A program made the position numbers and the translations under genes. Of a stretch of 64,000 nt of DNA, positions 36,848 through 48,753 are shown piece by piece; the first letter of the stretch is position 1, and each line of letters begins with the position of its first letter. The notes under the pieces were generated by a model. That model saw nothing but the letters and a program-made list of their open reading frames with translations, made no database searches and had not been told where the DNA came from. This DNA comes from Neltuma alba (taxonomy: Eukaryota > Streptophyta > Magnoliopsida > Fabales > Fabaceae), in the NCBI RefSeq assembly GCF_004799145.2, contig NW_021634723.1, positions 1 through 64,000 of the forward strand, given 5' to 3'.

Positions 36848-37818
36848 TATATATTGTTCCCTTTTATTTTTAGCTTAAAATTTAAATTCTAATGGCGGAT
36901 ATCTTAGGGCCTATGCTGCTATCTACGGATCAGAGCTGTGGAGGCCCTTTATCATTGGTTGTGTTCATGGTCAACTTGCTCAATCCCAAACAAAGGAAGA
37001 AAAATTTTATCTTCTAATTAAAAAAAAAAGTTATGCGATCAAATTTTAAATCTTTTGATATAAATGGTAAATTAAAGAAGTTAAACTAATTTTATACAGG
37101 TATAAAAGCCGTGAATGTTTTAAGCTATCCATTACCAGATTTTTCTAATACAATTATATATGCAAGATTTGTTTTTTCCTCCAAACTAATCTATAACTTC
37201 AAAAAATGTCATTAAAATTTAAAAATAATAATGCTATTTATTTACTTGAAAAAAAACTAAGAAAAACCATTCTTGAAGTACCTATAGTTTCCTTCAATTC
37301 TTAATTTGGTACTTGTAAATTTTTATCTTCATATTAAATCATTTTATTTTATTTTATTAGCACAATTAGTTTCTATACATGGTCTAATAATGCCAATAGA
37401 TCGAAGTTATAGAGATTAATGGTATTAAAAGATTAAAATTAATTACAATTTGGTAATGACTCATCTAAACTCCAGTTATGCAATGGAATTTGGTACTATT
37501 TTAAAAATATATATAATAATGAGCTGCTTCTGAAAACAAGAGTGATGCAAAGAGTAAAGATGTATGGATTTCACTTTCAGGCCAGGAATAAAAAATATTT
37601 TTTCCTTTTGAGATCCACTTTTCTTAACCTCTGTTATTTCAAAGATACTTCACAAAATTCTAACTGCATATGATCTAAATTTGACTTGATTAATTTCTAA
37701 CCCCAAAAGCCAGATGAACATGCATTGAAAATATATACCTATAACATAGATACTTGATAATCTCAAAGAGCACAGCTTTTAGTAGAATGTAAGCTAGAAT
37801 TTAACCACAAAATAAAAG
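36848..37818. other. AT-rich spacer between MULE and next gene
   Basis: Nothing recognised except the probable 3' UTR of the minus-strand gene ending at 37819. Confidence 0.5.
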
Positions 37819-38462
37819 CTAATCAAATACAAAACATTGTTCATGAGAAGGCCAATGAATCCCTTCCCTTGAGCAAGGCAAAGGAGCAGGTTTGGCTATG
37901 AAGGTTGGATATTGCTGCCCAGGCATCATTACTGACAAATCTGATGCATAAGATGCTGAAACCTGTCACAAACATCAGTTATTAAAAAAAGAAAAAAAAT
38001 TTAGGCACATTTTTTTTTTTTTTAAATATTTGCTACTCAGTTTCAAATTAGCTTGGATTTCTTCAAACTACAAATGAACCAGCCATGATATGAAAGGTTC
38101 AAGTCCAAACAGCATCATAGATTGAACAAAGAGATGATGGAATTTCAGAAGTGAAATGCCATGAAGAAACTTACAGTTTGTCTATTTCCGCTTTTCCCGG
38201 TTGTTCCTGATTCCAGGGAATCCAGCAAAGACTCTGGTGAAGAGTACTGTGAAGTTGGTTTGAACAGATGTTCAAATATGGCCATTATGAGGAACATTGA
38301 GATCAAAATGGCGGTGGCAACAAAACCAAAAGAAATGGCATTCATAGATGTCCCAAAACTTCTCCATGGAGCTTCCTTGTCAACCATTGCTTGTGGTGGA
38401 CCTGGCTCTGAAGTTGTGTAAATGTTCCATGGCTTTGATCTTTCAGAATTAAAATCGTTCAT
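37819..38462 (-). CDS. Single-pass membrane protein of unknown function, 143 aa
   Basis: Two exons on the minus strand, 38462-38175 and 37962-37819, joined in phase 0 (CAAACT / GTTTCA) with a GT-AG intron. The product has a hydrophilic N-terminus (MNDFNSERSKPWNIYTTSE), one strong membrane segment at about residues 43-66 (ISFGFVATAILISMFLIMAI), a serine-rich link, and a C-terminus YASDLSVMMPGQQYPTFIAK followed by PAPLPCSREGIHWPSHE. I recall this tail (V.A.YA...SV.MPG...PTFIA.PAP.PC.REG..WP.H) from a plant-specific family with no known function. The ATG at 38462 is the first in frame; upstream continuation is only via TTG. An upstream leader is likely, and its extent is unknown. Confidence 0.85.
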
Positions 38463-41400
38463 GGTCAAGCTCTAAGGAAGATTCCCCACTTTTCTTCGGA
38501 ACCGTTTGATCCAGTTTCTGATTTTGTACAGCCAGCTAAAGATTTAGTGTCTGCAGATAACTGTAAACATGATAAATCTGATCTAGCTACGGCTCCAGTT
38601 GTTCACAAGCTCATCTTTCAATTGAAGAGTTGTTCAACCCCTGAAATAAATGATAGCTAAAAGATTAGTTATTTCAGACGCAGAGTCCATAAAAAAACAC
38701 TGTATTCTGAAGATATCATGAAGAAGACGATGAGTGTTGAAAGTTGAAGCAAAATGAACCTCGGAATCACCAAGGAAATGGTAACTTCCCAGGTGGATGA
38801 ATCATAATGTGGTCCATGGCCAAAAAACCACATCAAGGTAAAAAGAAGCATCATGATAGAATATTTTCTAGGATTTCTACTTTCGGGAAATCTTATATTT
38901 TTTTCCTACGCTTTATCATGAAAGCTCTACTCTGAAGTACCAAAAATCAGTAGGTTTCAAGAAAATCATTCCCTCAGGGTAGAGAAACTACAACATGTGA
39001 TCTAATCTACGGTTTTAAGCCATATATAACATGTTTTCATATCACATTTCGAAAATGTAGTTTAAACTGCAAAATGTAGCATTTAATCACTGCATCATTA
39101 CCCATCTACAAGGTGACCAGAGTCAAAAGGGTGGAGAAATCAAAGCCACATATGCTAACTTCACAGATCATAAAACATGAATTGCAAAAGAAGTCATCTG
39201 CACTCCATCAATCCAAGTGAAGTAACCATTCTTGGTGGAAAATATGAGGAGTTCAAAGACATAATTGACTGCCAAAAGTACTTGCTTCAATCCAATCTCT
39301 GCAAGTACATTTATGCTTAAATGATGATAAATCCCCAGAACAGAAAATTCAAGATAGAGAAAGAGGGTTGATAATTCCAGAAATGCTGTAGAACAAGAAA
39401 TTGAAATGCTAATGAGATGGAATGGAATGATAATGCAAATGATACAAATGACGGTTATCCTTCTTGACTTCTTGTTATGGTTTGATAAAAATGATACAAC
39501 TCACAAGACAACAAACTGACCTTAGTGTTCTTCTTTGCGATAATGAATGATTTGGATCAACAAGTAGGCCGGTTTTCCAGTTTCTTATTAACAGCTATCT
39601 TCAAAGCAAAGAACACCACACTTCTCTCTAAACGTCACACAAATATGATGCTCACCCCCAGCTAACTTTATACCCAATAGAAAATGTGAAGACAAAGTTA
39701 TATGATAATCCTATTGGTACGCTTTTCTATTTATGTTTCCATGTCGATGATCCTGATGCCTAACTTATTGAATACTATACCTTGTCTGAAGAAGCAAACT
39801 TAAAGAAATAAAAAGAATGGGCCTTGCTGTCTGGAGAGCCAGAACAAGAATTTCCAACAAGGTGCTTTTAAAAGTAGTCGTATTTTAAAGCTGGATTTCA
39901 TCAAGGTTGTTCTTGGTTCTTCTTAATCCAACCCTTTAAGTCACATGAGTAGTGGCCCTCGGTGGGGACAAGTGCAAGCTATAATTTCCAACCACTCCTA
40001 TTAGAAATGACAACATTCCTTAGACAAATATGAATCTAATAAGTATTTTGCATCTAAAGGCAACAGTTCTCATTACACGCTATGATGATTTTTATGATTA
40101 AAATAAATACACCGAACAAGAGAGAAGTAGATAGATGGATAGGTAGATACCCACGAGTTGGAAACTCAAAGACATGAGGCTCTTCTCTCTTGATGACATT
40201 GAGATCTAAAGCTCTTTTTGATGGCACTAATGCTTGATTGATCCCCCTTAAATTCCAATATAACCTTCAAATGTAATCATGAAATATGGTTGCACTATCT
40301 TGCACAATCTCATAAAAATCTTCACTGATTGAAAGAAATGAAAAGGAGGTGGAAAAGGCTGCCGTAATATATATGTAAATACTAACTCATACATCTACAA
40401 AAAGAGAAAAGAAGGACAAATTATAGTAATGATTATAATAAATAATTAGAGGAAAGTGATAGTGAGTGTGAAAGATGGACTTGTTACAGCTAAGCAGGAG
40501 CAGGAGAGCCATGATTCAACAGAGGAAAGGGGAAATGGGTCTATGAGAGGGAAAAAGGAACAAAGCTAGTAAAGAGGTGATTTAGACCACTTTCAAGGCT
40601 CATGTTTGGTCCAAAAAACACATGCTGAAAGGGCAAAAAATTCATAGCTTTTGTCAGAAATGCAAGAGCCAATAGGTATTGTGATTTGCAGAGTTTTCAT
40701 GTGAAACAAAATGCTCAAGGTCACCTTGCCAGCAACATCCCCTCCAAGAGTATTGATGCACACACATTATGATCAATCCAGCCTCATTATATATTCTTAA
40801 CAACCAAAAACCCCAGGTAATTCAGAAAAAGAATGAAGCAATTATTACCATAAACATGATTAATACACGAGAGACAGAGAGAGAGAGAGAGTGAGAGTGA
40901 GAGTGAGAGTGAGAGATTGCCACAAATTCTGATGCATTGAGTGAACATGTTTTGTCAACGAGGCAATCACATCGTTTGAGTGACATGAAAGCTCATCTAA
41001 AACAATGTTCCCCGGAAAAGGAGGGGGGGAACCCTAAAACTATGATATAAATATAAAGAAGGGTTTGGGGAAAATGTTGGTGAGAACATCATATTCACCT
41101 TAGCAATTGAGAAATCAGTTGGGTTTTGCTGTGAGAAGAAGCATCAATATAATCACAGAGGCAGTGGAAGATGAAGAAGGAGAAAATTTTACTGGGTTCT
41201 TATTACTCTTGAAAAGAATGAATTCCTGAGGGCAATTGAGAGAGAGAGAATTACACACAGTGACTGAAAAAGATGAATGTGCCTTCCTGTTCGCCATTTG
41301 CATGCAAGACATTTTTTTAAGAAAAAGGACACACACGCAGAGAGAGAGAGAGAGAGTGGTCCCATGACAAGAAAGCGCACTACAAGAAAAATGGGAAGAG

Positions 41401-41767
41401 AAAATGATACTGGAGAAACATGTATTGCTGTGCATTACTCTACCTTTGCCTTTTCTTTTCAACACAAGTCTCGGCCTTGAGCAACGATGACTTGACTTTT
41501 CCCATTAACAATTTCTGCATAATCCAAACATTAACGGTTAAATTGGTTGCAATCATTTCATATTTTTGTTAAGCACAATGTTATAAATCATGAATTTTGT
41601 GAAATTAGACTGTGGGACTCCCAGTAAGAAAATAATAATCATGCCAATCTCAAGTCAAAGGATCATAATGCCATATTTCAATGTTTGGGCAATCACTATG
41701 AGGCTGAGCCAAAAATTTCACTTGAATAAAGCACTTAAATTTAAAAAAATTAGATGAAAGAAAAATA
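38463..41767. other. 5' flank of the membrane-protein gene and spacer
   Basis: Moderately GC-poor, with fewer repeats than elsewhere. It may contain untranslated exons of the minus-strand gene, as several pyrimidine tracts on that strand would fit. A GA-rich tract lies at 40868-40916 (GAGAGAGTGAGAGTGAGAG), and another run of GA is at 41339-41355. No open frame with family resemblance. Confidence 0.45.
40868..40916. repeat. GA/GTGA simple repeat
   Basis: Purine-rich tract GAGACAGAGAGAGAG followed by four GTGAGA units. Such tracts bind BBR/BPC GAGA-binding factors in plants; the role here is unproven. Confidence 0.7.
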
Positions 41768-42038
41768 CTCCTCCAGTACTTAATATAAGACCCATTTAAC
41801 TAATTTGATTAGATTAAGAAAGTTAGGTAAGTTAGTTAATTATAAGAAATATGACACATTTTTTCTAAAATACCATAATCATTTTTTTTAATACCTCATT
41901 TTCCTTTTCTACTTGATTATGGTTGAAGGAGTATCCATAGGGGTAATTTAGAGAAAATTGATAAATATGAGAAATGGATCTTATATTTAGGACCAAAACC
42001 AACTCACCAATTGGGTCCTATATTAAGGACCGAAGGAG
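41768..42038. mobile_element. Stowaway-like MITE, subfamily B
   Basis: 271 bp with TA flanks, CTCCTCCAGTAC...GACCGAAGGAG. The interior (AAGAAAGTTAGGTAAGTTAG, ATACCATAATCATT) is shared with the copies at 44153 and 48487, defining a second internal sequence type with the same ends. Confidence 0.85.
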
Positions 42039-42043
42039 TACTA

Positions 42044-42125
42044 CTCTTTCCGATCCTAAATATAAGACCCATTTTAAAGTGTAAATTACACTACAAAATG
42101 AGTCTTCTATTTGAAACCGGAGGAG
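42044..42125. mobile_element. Minimal Stowaway-like hairpin next to a full copy
   Basis: 82 bp, TA-flanked, CTCTTTCCGATCCTAAATAT against its inverted partner AACCGGAGGAG. It begins five bases after the end of the 271-bp copy, so two elements inserted practically side by side. Interior GTGTAAATTACACTACAAAA resembles the hairpin at 51474. Confidence 0.75.
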
Positions 42126-43756
42126 TATCATACACCAAAATATCATGTTAGATTGGCTAAGTTTTTTCTTTAAATAGAAGAATTTGAAGTATTAACCTTT
42201 ATTGATACTCTCATCCCATCTTCACCCCTAACCTCAGGTGATAAATTGGTTAAGTTTTAGATAAATCATTTTTTACCCTCTACATATAATAAATAAGCGA
42301 ATTATGCAATCATTCTTATCATCAAAACTCACGCTCATTTCGAGGCAAAATTAAAATACGGTCATCTTTCAAAAAAAAAAAATTAAAGCATGCTTTACAT
42401 TAATCTTTATTCTTTTTTTATTTTTGGTTGGATACATTAATCTTTAATCTGATAAAAAATGATTTATGATTATACATATAATATTAATATGTTTTTTCTT
42501 CTTTGCTGAAAGCTATACAATATAAAACAAATCTAAATATCCTTTACCTCTTTGAATTGTTTCTGTCACAGAAATCTTACCTTTTGTTTCATTCACGAAA
42601 ATAAATTAGAAAGGAAATGTCTGGTCCACATTTGGAAAGCCGGTTTCATCTCTAAAAAGCATTTTGTTTAGGCTTTGAATATATATATATATATATATAT
42701 ATGTTGCATCTGAGAGTCACGTTCCATGTCTGCCTTTTTATCTTCTCACTTGGTTCAGTCATGATGAAGCCTCAACTACTAAACCCCTTCCTTGTCATGT
42801 GCGTAAATTCTTATTTTATTTCATATAAAATTTAAATAAAATAAAATTTTCCAATAATTTATAGAAAATATTATTTCCTATAATTAATATAAGAGCTTGT
42901 TTGACTTTTATTTTAGTTCTAAATATAAGACCTCAATTTATTTTGCGTCTTATATTTATCTATTTTTTTCTAAAATAGTTCTCATAACAATGATAGTTAT
43001 AGTCAATATACTTTATTAGTAAAAATATTTTAAGAAAGACAACATCTATTTATTATAAATAACTAACTTAACTAGTATTTTTAATCTACTCAAATTAGTC
43101 AATTAGCTCTTATAATAAAAATCAGGATGGTATTTTTTATTATTATTACATTTTTTTTAATGAAAGCAATGATAAGAAATAACGGATTCTTCGCATTTGG
43201 GAACTAGGGAGCTCAGCAAGGGAAGTAACAAATTATAAGGAAAAAAATGTAATTGGTAATGTTTCTATATTTATATATTTGTACTTCTTTTTTTTAAAGG
43301 TCCAGGTCCCAAATAAAAATATCTCTTTTTAATTTATTAGTTCTATATATTTTTATTGCTTCTTTGCTAGATATAAATCCTTACTTTTCACGTTATAAAG
43401 TTGTTTGGATTTGATCAACTGGGTTGCTTGATAGGGAAAATAAAAAATAAATAAAATCATGTAATTGTTAGTCTTTCTAAATTTACACAATTTTAAAACT
43501 ACTTTGTCTTCCCTATAAGCATTGCAAAGCACCAATTCTATGTGTAGAGTAATTTTTTTGGGGGGAAATTAATTGATGTTTATATTAATAGACTAGATTT
43601 GTGCATGGTTTGATGAATATAAAAAGTAATTCTCTCAACACATTTTTCCACTAATAACAAAATGTTGAACTTATGGGAAAGTTTGTGAATGAATTAGTGT
43701 TAATAGTAATATTGGGCCAATCCAATTCAATGGGCCACGTATTTTGGGCCGGAAAT
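42126..43756. other. AT-rich intergenic DNA
   Basis: Includes an (AT)12 microsatellite at 42679-42702 and a degenerate Stowaway-like copy at about 42872-43130 recognised by its interior (GATAGTTATAGTCAATATAC, AAATAACTAACTTAAC). No gene seen. Confidence 0.5.
42872..43130. mobile_element. Degenerate Stowaway-like MITE
   Basis: Ends are worn (TTCCTATAATTAATATAAGA... / ...TCAGGATGG), but the interior is in register with the copies at 3548, 6285 and 52238. Confidence 0.55.
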
Positions 43757-44650
43757 GGGCCTCGTAACTCGGCAAATTGACTAACGGATTGGGCTGAGGA
43801 ATTTATCAGGCCCGAGCGTAGAACGAATGTCTCAAATTACAGATCCTTCATTTCGCTTTATTTAGCCCAACAGAAAATATTTGTACTTAAAAACTCAACA
43901 TGAGTTCATTATATATATTTTTCGACACCATGGCTTATGGGATTCAACTATTCATGATATAAAATTTATTAAGTTAACATCATTATATCTTAATTTCATA
44001 TGTTTTTCAAATTTTAAACATGTCAAAATGATTTATTTTCTATTCCATTGTTGTTGACAATTAGGATGCTATGCTAAGAGGGTGGAGTGTATAAATACTT
44101 CAAGTTTGAAAAAAAGACTGAATGTTGACTCAAATAATTTTTCAAAAAAATATGCTCCTCTTTGTCTTAATATAGGATCTAATTATTAGGTTAATTTTTA
44201 TCCTAAATATAAGATCTATTTCTCATATTTATCTATTTTTTCTAAATTACCTTACGGATACTCCCTCAATCATAATTAAGTAGAACAGGGAAGAGGAAGA
44301 TATTAAGAAAGATGATTATGGTATTTTAGAAAAGAAAATATGTCATATTTCTTATAATTAACTAACTTACCTAACTTTATTAATCAAATTAAATTAGTTA
44401 AATAGGTTTTATATTAAGGAGCGAATGAGTATAAAAAATTTGATACAATAATAATAATCAGAATCAACAATTACAAGTTAGAATCATCTCAAGAGCACCG
44501 CCTAACTTGATGAAATCATAATTAAAGCCCTCGATAACTGGAGAATTATTTACTCTGAGACAGCAATGTTATTTTTATATTTTGTGAGACTCCATTCTAT
44601 TTAGATTTTCTTCCATGGGACCACACAATAATATTTTCAAAAATTTAAAA
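43757..44650. repeat. Duplicated segment, copy 1
   Basis: Shares scattered but collinear text with 45938-46535: ATTGGGCTGA.GAATTTATC, ATTAGGATGCTATGCT, ACAAGTTAGAATCATCTCAA, CCACA.CAATAATATTTTC. Copy 1 contains a Stowaway-like element (44153-44429) that copy 2 lacks. Confidence 0.75.
44153..44429. mobile_element. Stowaway-like MITE, subfamily B, in duplication copy 1
   Basis: About 277 bp with TA flanks and worn ends (GCTCCTCTTTGTC / GAGCGAATGAG). The interior contains the subfamily B text (CATAATTAAGTAGAAC, TTATAATTAACTAACTTACC) in the orientation opposite to 41768. Confidence 0.75.
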
Positions 44651-44874
44651 ATGGAAGGAGAAGGAAGACAACCATGATGTAAAGAGAAGGCAGATGGTAA
44701 CTCCTGATTCCAAGATCTCAACTGTGGCCTAGGAATGTGAATGTGGGACAGAGGCTTGAGGTATATACATTTGACAAGAGGCTTGACAACAAATTGGCGT
44801 TTGATCAACGCCGCATCAGGTATGTGTGCACTTCTCTGCAACTTCTTCATATTTGCGTTCAACAAACCCCTTCT

Positions 44875-45012
44875 TGAGAGGTGTTTGGCAACCTCCAAAC
44901 CATGATTTCAGAAGTACTTTTTCGTAAAACGAGACAAACTCCTCTATATATTTACTTCGTAAACCGTAAAAACACTTTTGAAACCAAAGTTTGGTTTCTA
45001 TCCAAACACCCC
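44875..45012. mobile_element. Tourist-like MITE
   Basis: About 138 bp, AGAGGTGTTTGGCAAC...CTATCCAAACACCCC, with internal ATGATTTCAGAAGTACTTTT and ACTTCGTAAACCGTAAAA shared with the other three copies. Confidence 0.7.
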
Positions 45013-45727
45013 TTTGGTCTTTCCTGTGCATGGTGAGCACTAGATCTATTCACGTGCATCCGGAGATGTCTTGAAACTTGTGCATACTTACTTGTTAGAT
45101 CAGTCTTACCTTGACTTTGCACGCTGAGATACTCACTCTGTAAGCTATAGAGTGCATTGTGTAGTCGAACTTTTGCACATGACTAGCCGTACCTAAGCAA
45201 AACTAATTGATACTTGCTGTTTCTTTTGCTGAGTTGTTAACTGCATTTTTGACACACTTACTGGGCATGTATGACTCTGATTGGACGTATTGATTACTCT
45301 TAGGCTTTAATTAAAGCATGCATCTTGTCTTCCTTTGTTGAGCGATGGATTGGTCTTTGAATAACGATAGCTTCTACTCTTATCCTTCTATGCCCACCAA
45401 TAATTTTCCAAATCACAGGATCCTTTCCCTGCAGCTCAAACAACCAAGAAGCCTCTTCTATTCTGGGGCTCACCATGACATCTAGTATTTAAAAAATCCA
45501 TCTGATCGGCTTCTTTAAGCGTCTAACTCTAGGAAAGCACTAACTTGTAATTCAAGAACCAAGAACCACCAGCTTCCGTGGCATGTTGAGCCACTTTCTA
45601 GCTTTATCCATCAATAACTAATTTGTGACCTTGTACCGGAAATGGGTTTCTGGGTTTTGGAAGGTACTTCCATGTCTTTTTGAGTTTTGATGATTGATGA
45701 TGAACCTACTTGGGTGTGTCTCTCCTT

Positions 45728-45888
45728 TTTTTTTCTTTCCAAAGTATAGGTATCCTTCTATTGGAGGCAATCCTATTCGAGGCACTGTCGGGTACTAAAT
45801 GTGGGTACCTCTTCCAACGGAGATTCGAATCTTAGTTCACCACGTTGTAAGAGACTAGCACTTTCCGTTAAACTCAACTCCGTTGGTT
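45728..45888 (-). mobile_element. tRNA-derived SINE, copy 1
   Basis: 161 bp flanked by a perfect 11-bp target duplication TGTCTCTCCTT (45717-45727, 45889-45899). On the minus strand it starts AACCAACGGAGTTGAGTTTA, carries a B-box-like GATTCGAATC (45822-45831) and an A-box-like GAGTTTAACGGA, and ends in AAAGAAAAAAAA. Internal promoter, A-rich 3' end and target duplication are the hallmarks of a Pol III retroposon. Confidence 0.85.
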
Positions 45889-45937
45889 TGTCTCTCCTTA
45901 AATAACAACCACAAATTCATCACCTTCGTGTGTTCAA

Positions 45938-46120
45938 TGGGCCTCATCACCAGGCATTTCCATTGAGAAATTGGGCTGAAGAATTTATCGGACCGAACGA
46001 TAGGATCAATGTCTTAAATCGCAAATCTCCTAAAAGAAAATATTAGGACTCAACTTTGGCAAGGGAAAAAACAATATATTAGTACTTGAGTTCATTCAAT
46101 ATATAATTTTCTACTATGGT

Positions 46121-46156
<36 letters not shown>

Positions 46157-46535
46157 CTCTTAAATTTATTTTTTTAAAAATTTTAAAAGATGTCAACATG
46201 ATTTATTTCAAATTACATTGCTATTCAGAATTAGGATGCTATGCTCACGGGGCGTAGTGTGCAAGCATTTCAAGTTGAAAAAATGAATTGAAAATTAAAT
46301 AAGGTTTTTAAAAATATTATAAGAAAAATATTTATAATAATCATAATCTTAATCAACAATTATAAGTTAGAATCATCTCAACAGCAGCTAATTCGATGAG
46401 ATCATACTTAAATCCTATGATAACTCAAAAATTATTTCTTTGGGATGGCAGTGTTATTAGTTTTAGATTTCATGAGACTAAATTCTATTTCGATTTTTTT
46501 TTCATGACCCCACAATAATATTTTCTACAATTTAT
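45938..46535. repeat. Duplicated segment, copy 2
   Basis: Collinear with 43757-44650 at about 2.2 kb distance. Carries a (CA) microsatellite at 46124-46153 that copy 1 lacks, and lacks the MITE found there. Confidence 0.75.
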
Positions 46536-47092
46536 AAGAAAATTAAAAAAGAATAAAAACACTAAAAAACAAGCTATGAGATCTTTTTTATTTTAGTTGG
46601 CAGCACAACTTTTTTAAAGCTCAAGTGTCATCATCAATCTATGATTTAATTCACAAAAAGGATACTACAGAGACAAATAATTTGAAACGACTGCAATACA
46701 AATTTCATTTGACAATGCATAAACTTTGTTTAAAGCAAGTGTTATCCATTGATCAGTCAAATCCAAAAACAAAAAAACATCTTTCAGAGGCAATAATAAT
46801 AATTTCAATGATATGGCTCATGTGTGTGTGTGTGTGTTTTAAAAAGGAGCCTTCTAGAACTATTCATTTTCACGATCAAAACTTCAACTCTACTCTAAAT
46901 TGTGATCAAGATTGTGATTAAGTAGGATGAGACAATAATTATACGGATTAGAAATTCAAAGGCAATCGTCATATTGATAATCATAATAATAATGGGTGGC
47001 AGTGGGCCCTATTTTTTGGGCCCAATCTTCTTCAAGGCCCACTTGAGATTTTGATTTTTAAAAAGCTATGATCCAAACCGTTGGCTTCAGTT

Positions 47093-47123
<31 letters not shown>

Positions 47124-48206
47124 ATTAATAACCAAAAAAGGTTGGGTTTAGAAGAAAGAGCTAGTCCTAATAACGTGACGAACCAATATTTAAATCTTTT
47201 CTGGGAGAGATACCCAATTTAAATCAGATGTTGTTGCAGAGAAATGAATCATAGTGGAGTTGAATACAAACACACATATTAATTAGGCACGTGCATTATA
47301 GAGCCAACCATAAAGCTTCGTAGATATCATTCTTTGAATCCAAATATATACTCAATGCCCACCTATTTATGTTACCAAATAATTACTCAATGCTAAGGTA
47401 AAATCATATTATCTTTTATCCTTAATATAAAACCAAGTTAACTAATTTCAAGAGATTAAGAAAGCTACTAAATAACTTTAAAGTATTTATATTTATTATT
47501 TTTCTCCCAACTAATTTGCCTCACTCATAAATCAATATATAATATGATAATATGCATAAGTATTTTAATTAGAAAGATCATATAGTATGTGTTATAAATA
47601 ATTAAGTAATTTAGTAACTTTCTTAATCTTCCTAAGTTAGTGAATTAAGTCTTATAGCTTTCTAAGTTAGTCAATTAGATCTTATTAAAAAAAAGGAAGT
47701 AGAAGAAAAGAGCTGAGTCATTGTACGTCTGATATGAATATTTGTTCAGTCCAATGGAGTTGTTACAACTCAAGTGTCTTAAGTTGTGAAGCTCGAGTTG
47801 AAGAGTCATGTTATTCGATCTAAGCTGCCTTGTACTAGTATTGTGTTCAAATCTTTTTCCACTTTCAGCTTTTTCTTTAATGTACATTACTTTTCTTTAC
47901 CGATATTTGATCGTTTTATTTTTAAAAAGCTAAATTTTAAACAGTTCATCAATTCAAACATTGTTGCACACCAATTTCTATACACTTGTGTAATTTAATA
48001 ATTCACACATTTCTATATTCTATTTACACCGATTGAATTTGGGTCTGTGTGTGTTGTGTGTAAGAATAATAATGGAGTATAAAATGATGAATAAATTAAA
48101 AGAATGATGGATGAGTGAGAATATTATATATAAGGACTAAGGAGAGAGAAGGACAGGGTATGGACAAAGGGATTTGAAAATGACTTGGACTTCCACCAAA
48201 ATGACT

Positions 48207-48246
<40 letters not shown>

Positions 48247-48486
48247 AAAAATGGCCAAATAAATGAAGGTACAATAATTTAATTATTTTAGGGTATTATA
48301 TGTGTAATGTAGTGAGACATAGATGGCTAGGAATCATATTCAAAGAGATCATAGGGATGGATGCTTCATAGGTATCCCATTTTATTCCCTTTTGTTCCCT
48401 TCTTTGTCTCCTTCATTTGTGGGAGCTTCTTGCCCTTTTTATTCCACCATGTGATCACCATCCATCACCTTCTCAATTGTTAATAC
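46536..48486. other. AT-rich intergenic DNA
   Basis: Contains a TA/TG microsatellite (47093-47124), an (AT)16 run (48211-48242), a degenerate Stowaway-like copy (about 47409-47701) and GGGCCCA-type motifs near 47008-47042 resembling TCP-bound site II elements. No gene recognised downstream of those motifs. Confidence 0.45.
47409..47701. mobile_element. Degenerate Stowaway-like MITE
   Basis: Recognised by CTTTTATCCTTAATATAAAA at the left and the repeated TCTTAAT..TCCTAAGTTAGT at the right. The right end appears partly duplicated (CTTTCTAAGTTAGT). Confidence 0.45.
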
Positions 48487-48753
48487 TCCTCCGATCCTTA
48501 ATGTAAGACTTATTTAACTAATTTGATTAGATTAAGAAAGTTAGGTAAGTTGGTTAATTATAAGAAATGTGATATGTTTTTCCTAAAACACCGTAATTAT
48601 CTTTTTTAATACCACATCTCCCTCTTTTATTTGATTATGATTGAGGGAGTATCCATAAGGGTAATTTTGAAAAATTGATAAATATAAAAATAGGTCTTAT
48701 GTTTAAGACAAAACCAACTCAATAATTAGGTCTTATATTAAGAACTGGAGAAG
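48487..48753. mobile_element. Stowaway-like MITE, subfamily B
   Basis: 267 bp with TA flanks, CTCCTCCGATCC...GAACTGGAGAAG. Same orientation and interior as 41768. Confidence 0.8.

Larger units (their letters stand above)
44651..45937. other. Spacer between the duplicated segments
   Basis: Holds a Tourist-like element and a SINE (listed). The rest (45013-45716) is of more even base composition than the surroundings but has no open frame or family I recognise. Confidence 0.45.

Noticed and set aside
31204..36856. A 9-bp target duplication for the MULE
   Set aside because: TTTAATTAA and TATATATTG share only AT-richness; no identical 9-mer could be placed at the ends.
44575..45040. Minus-strand frames of 107 and 74 residues
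   Set aside because: They run through a Tourist-like element and show no known domain.
45822..45831. GATTCGAATC as part of a tRNA gene
   Set aside because: No acceptor stem or anticodon arm could be drawn; it belongs to the SINE, which has target duplications.
47008..47042. GGGCCC-rich site II motifs as a promoter of a missed gene
   Set aside because: No gene could be recognised on either side, so the motif alone is not enough.
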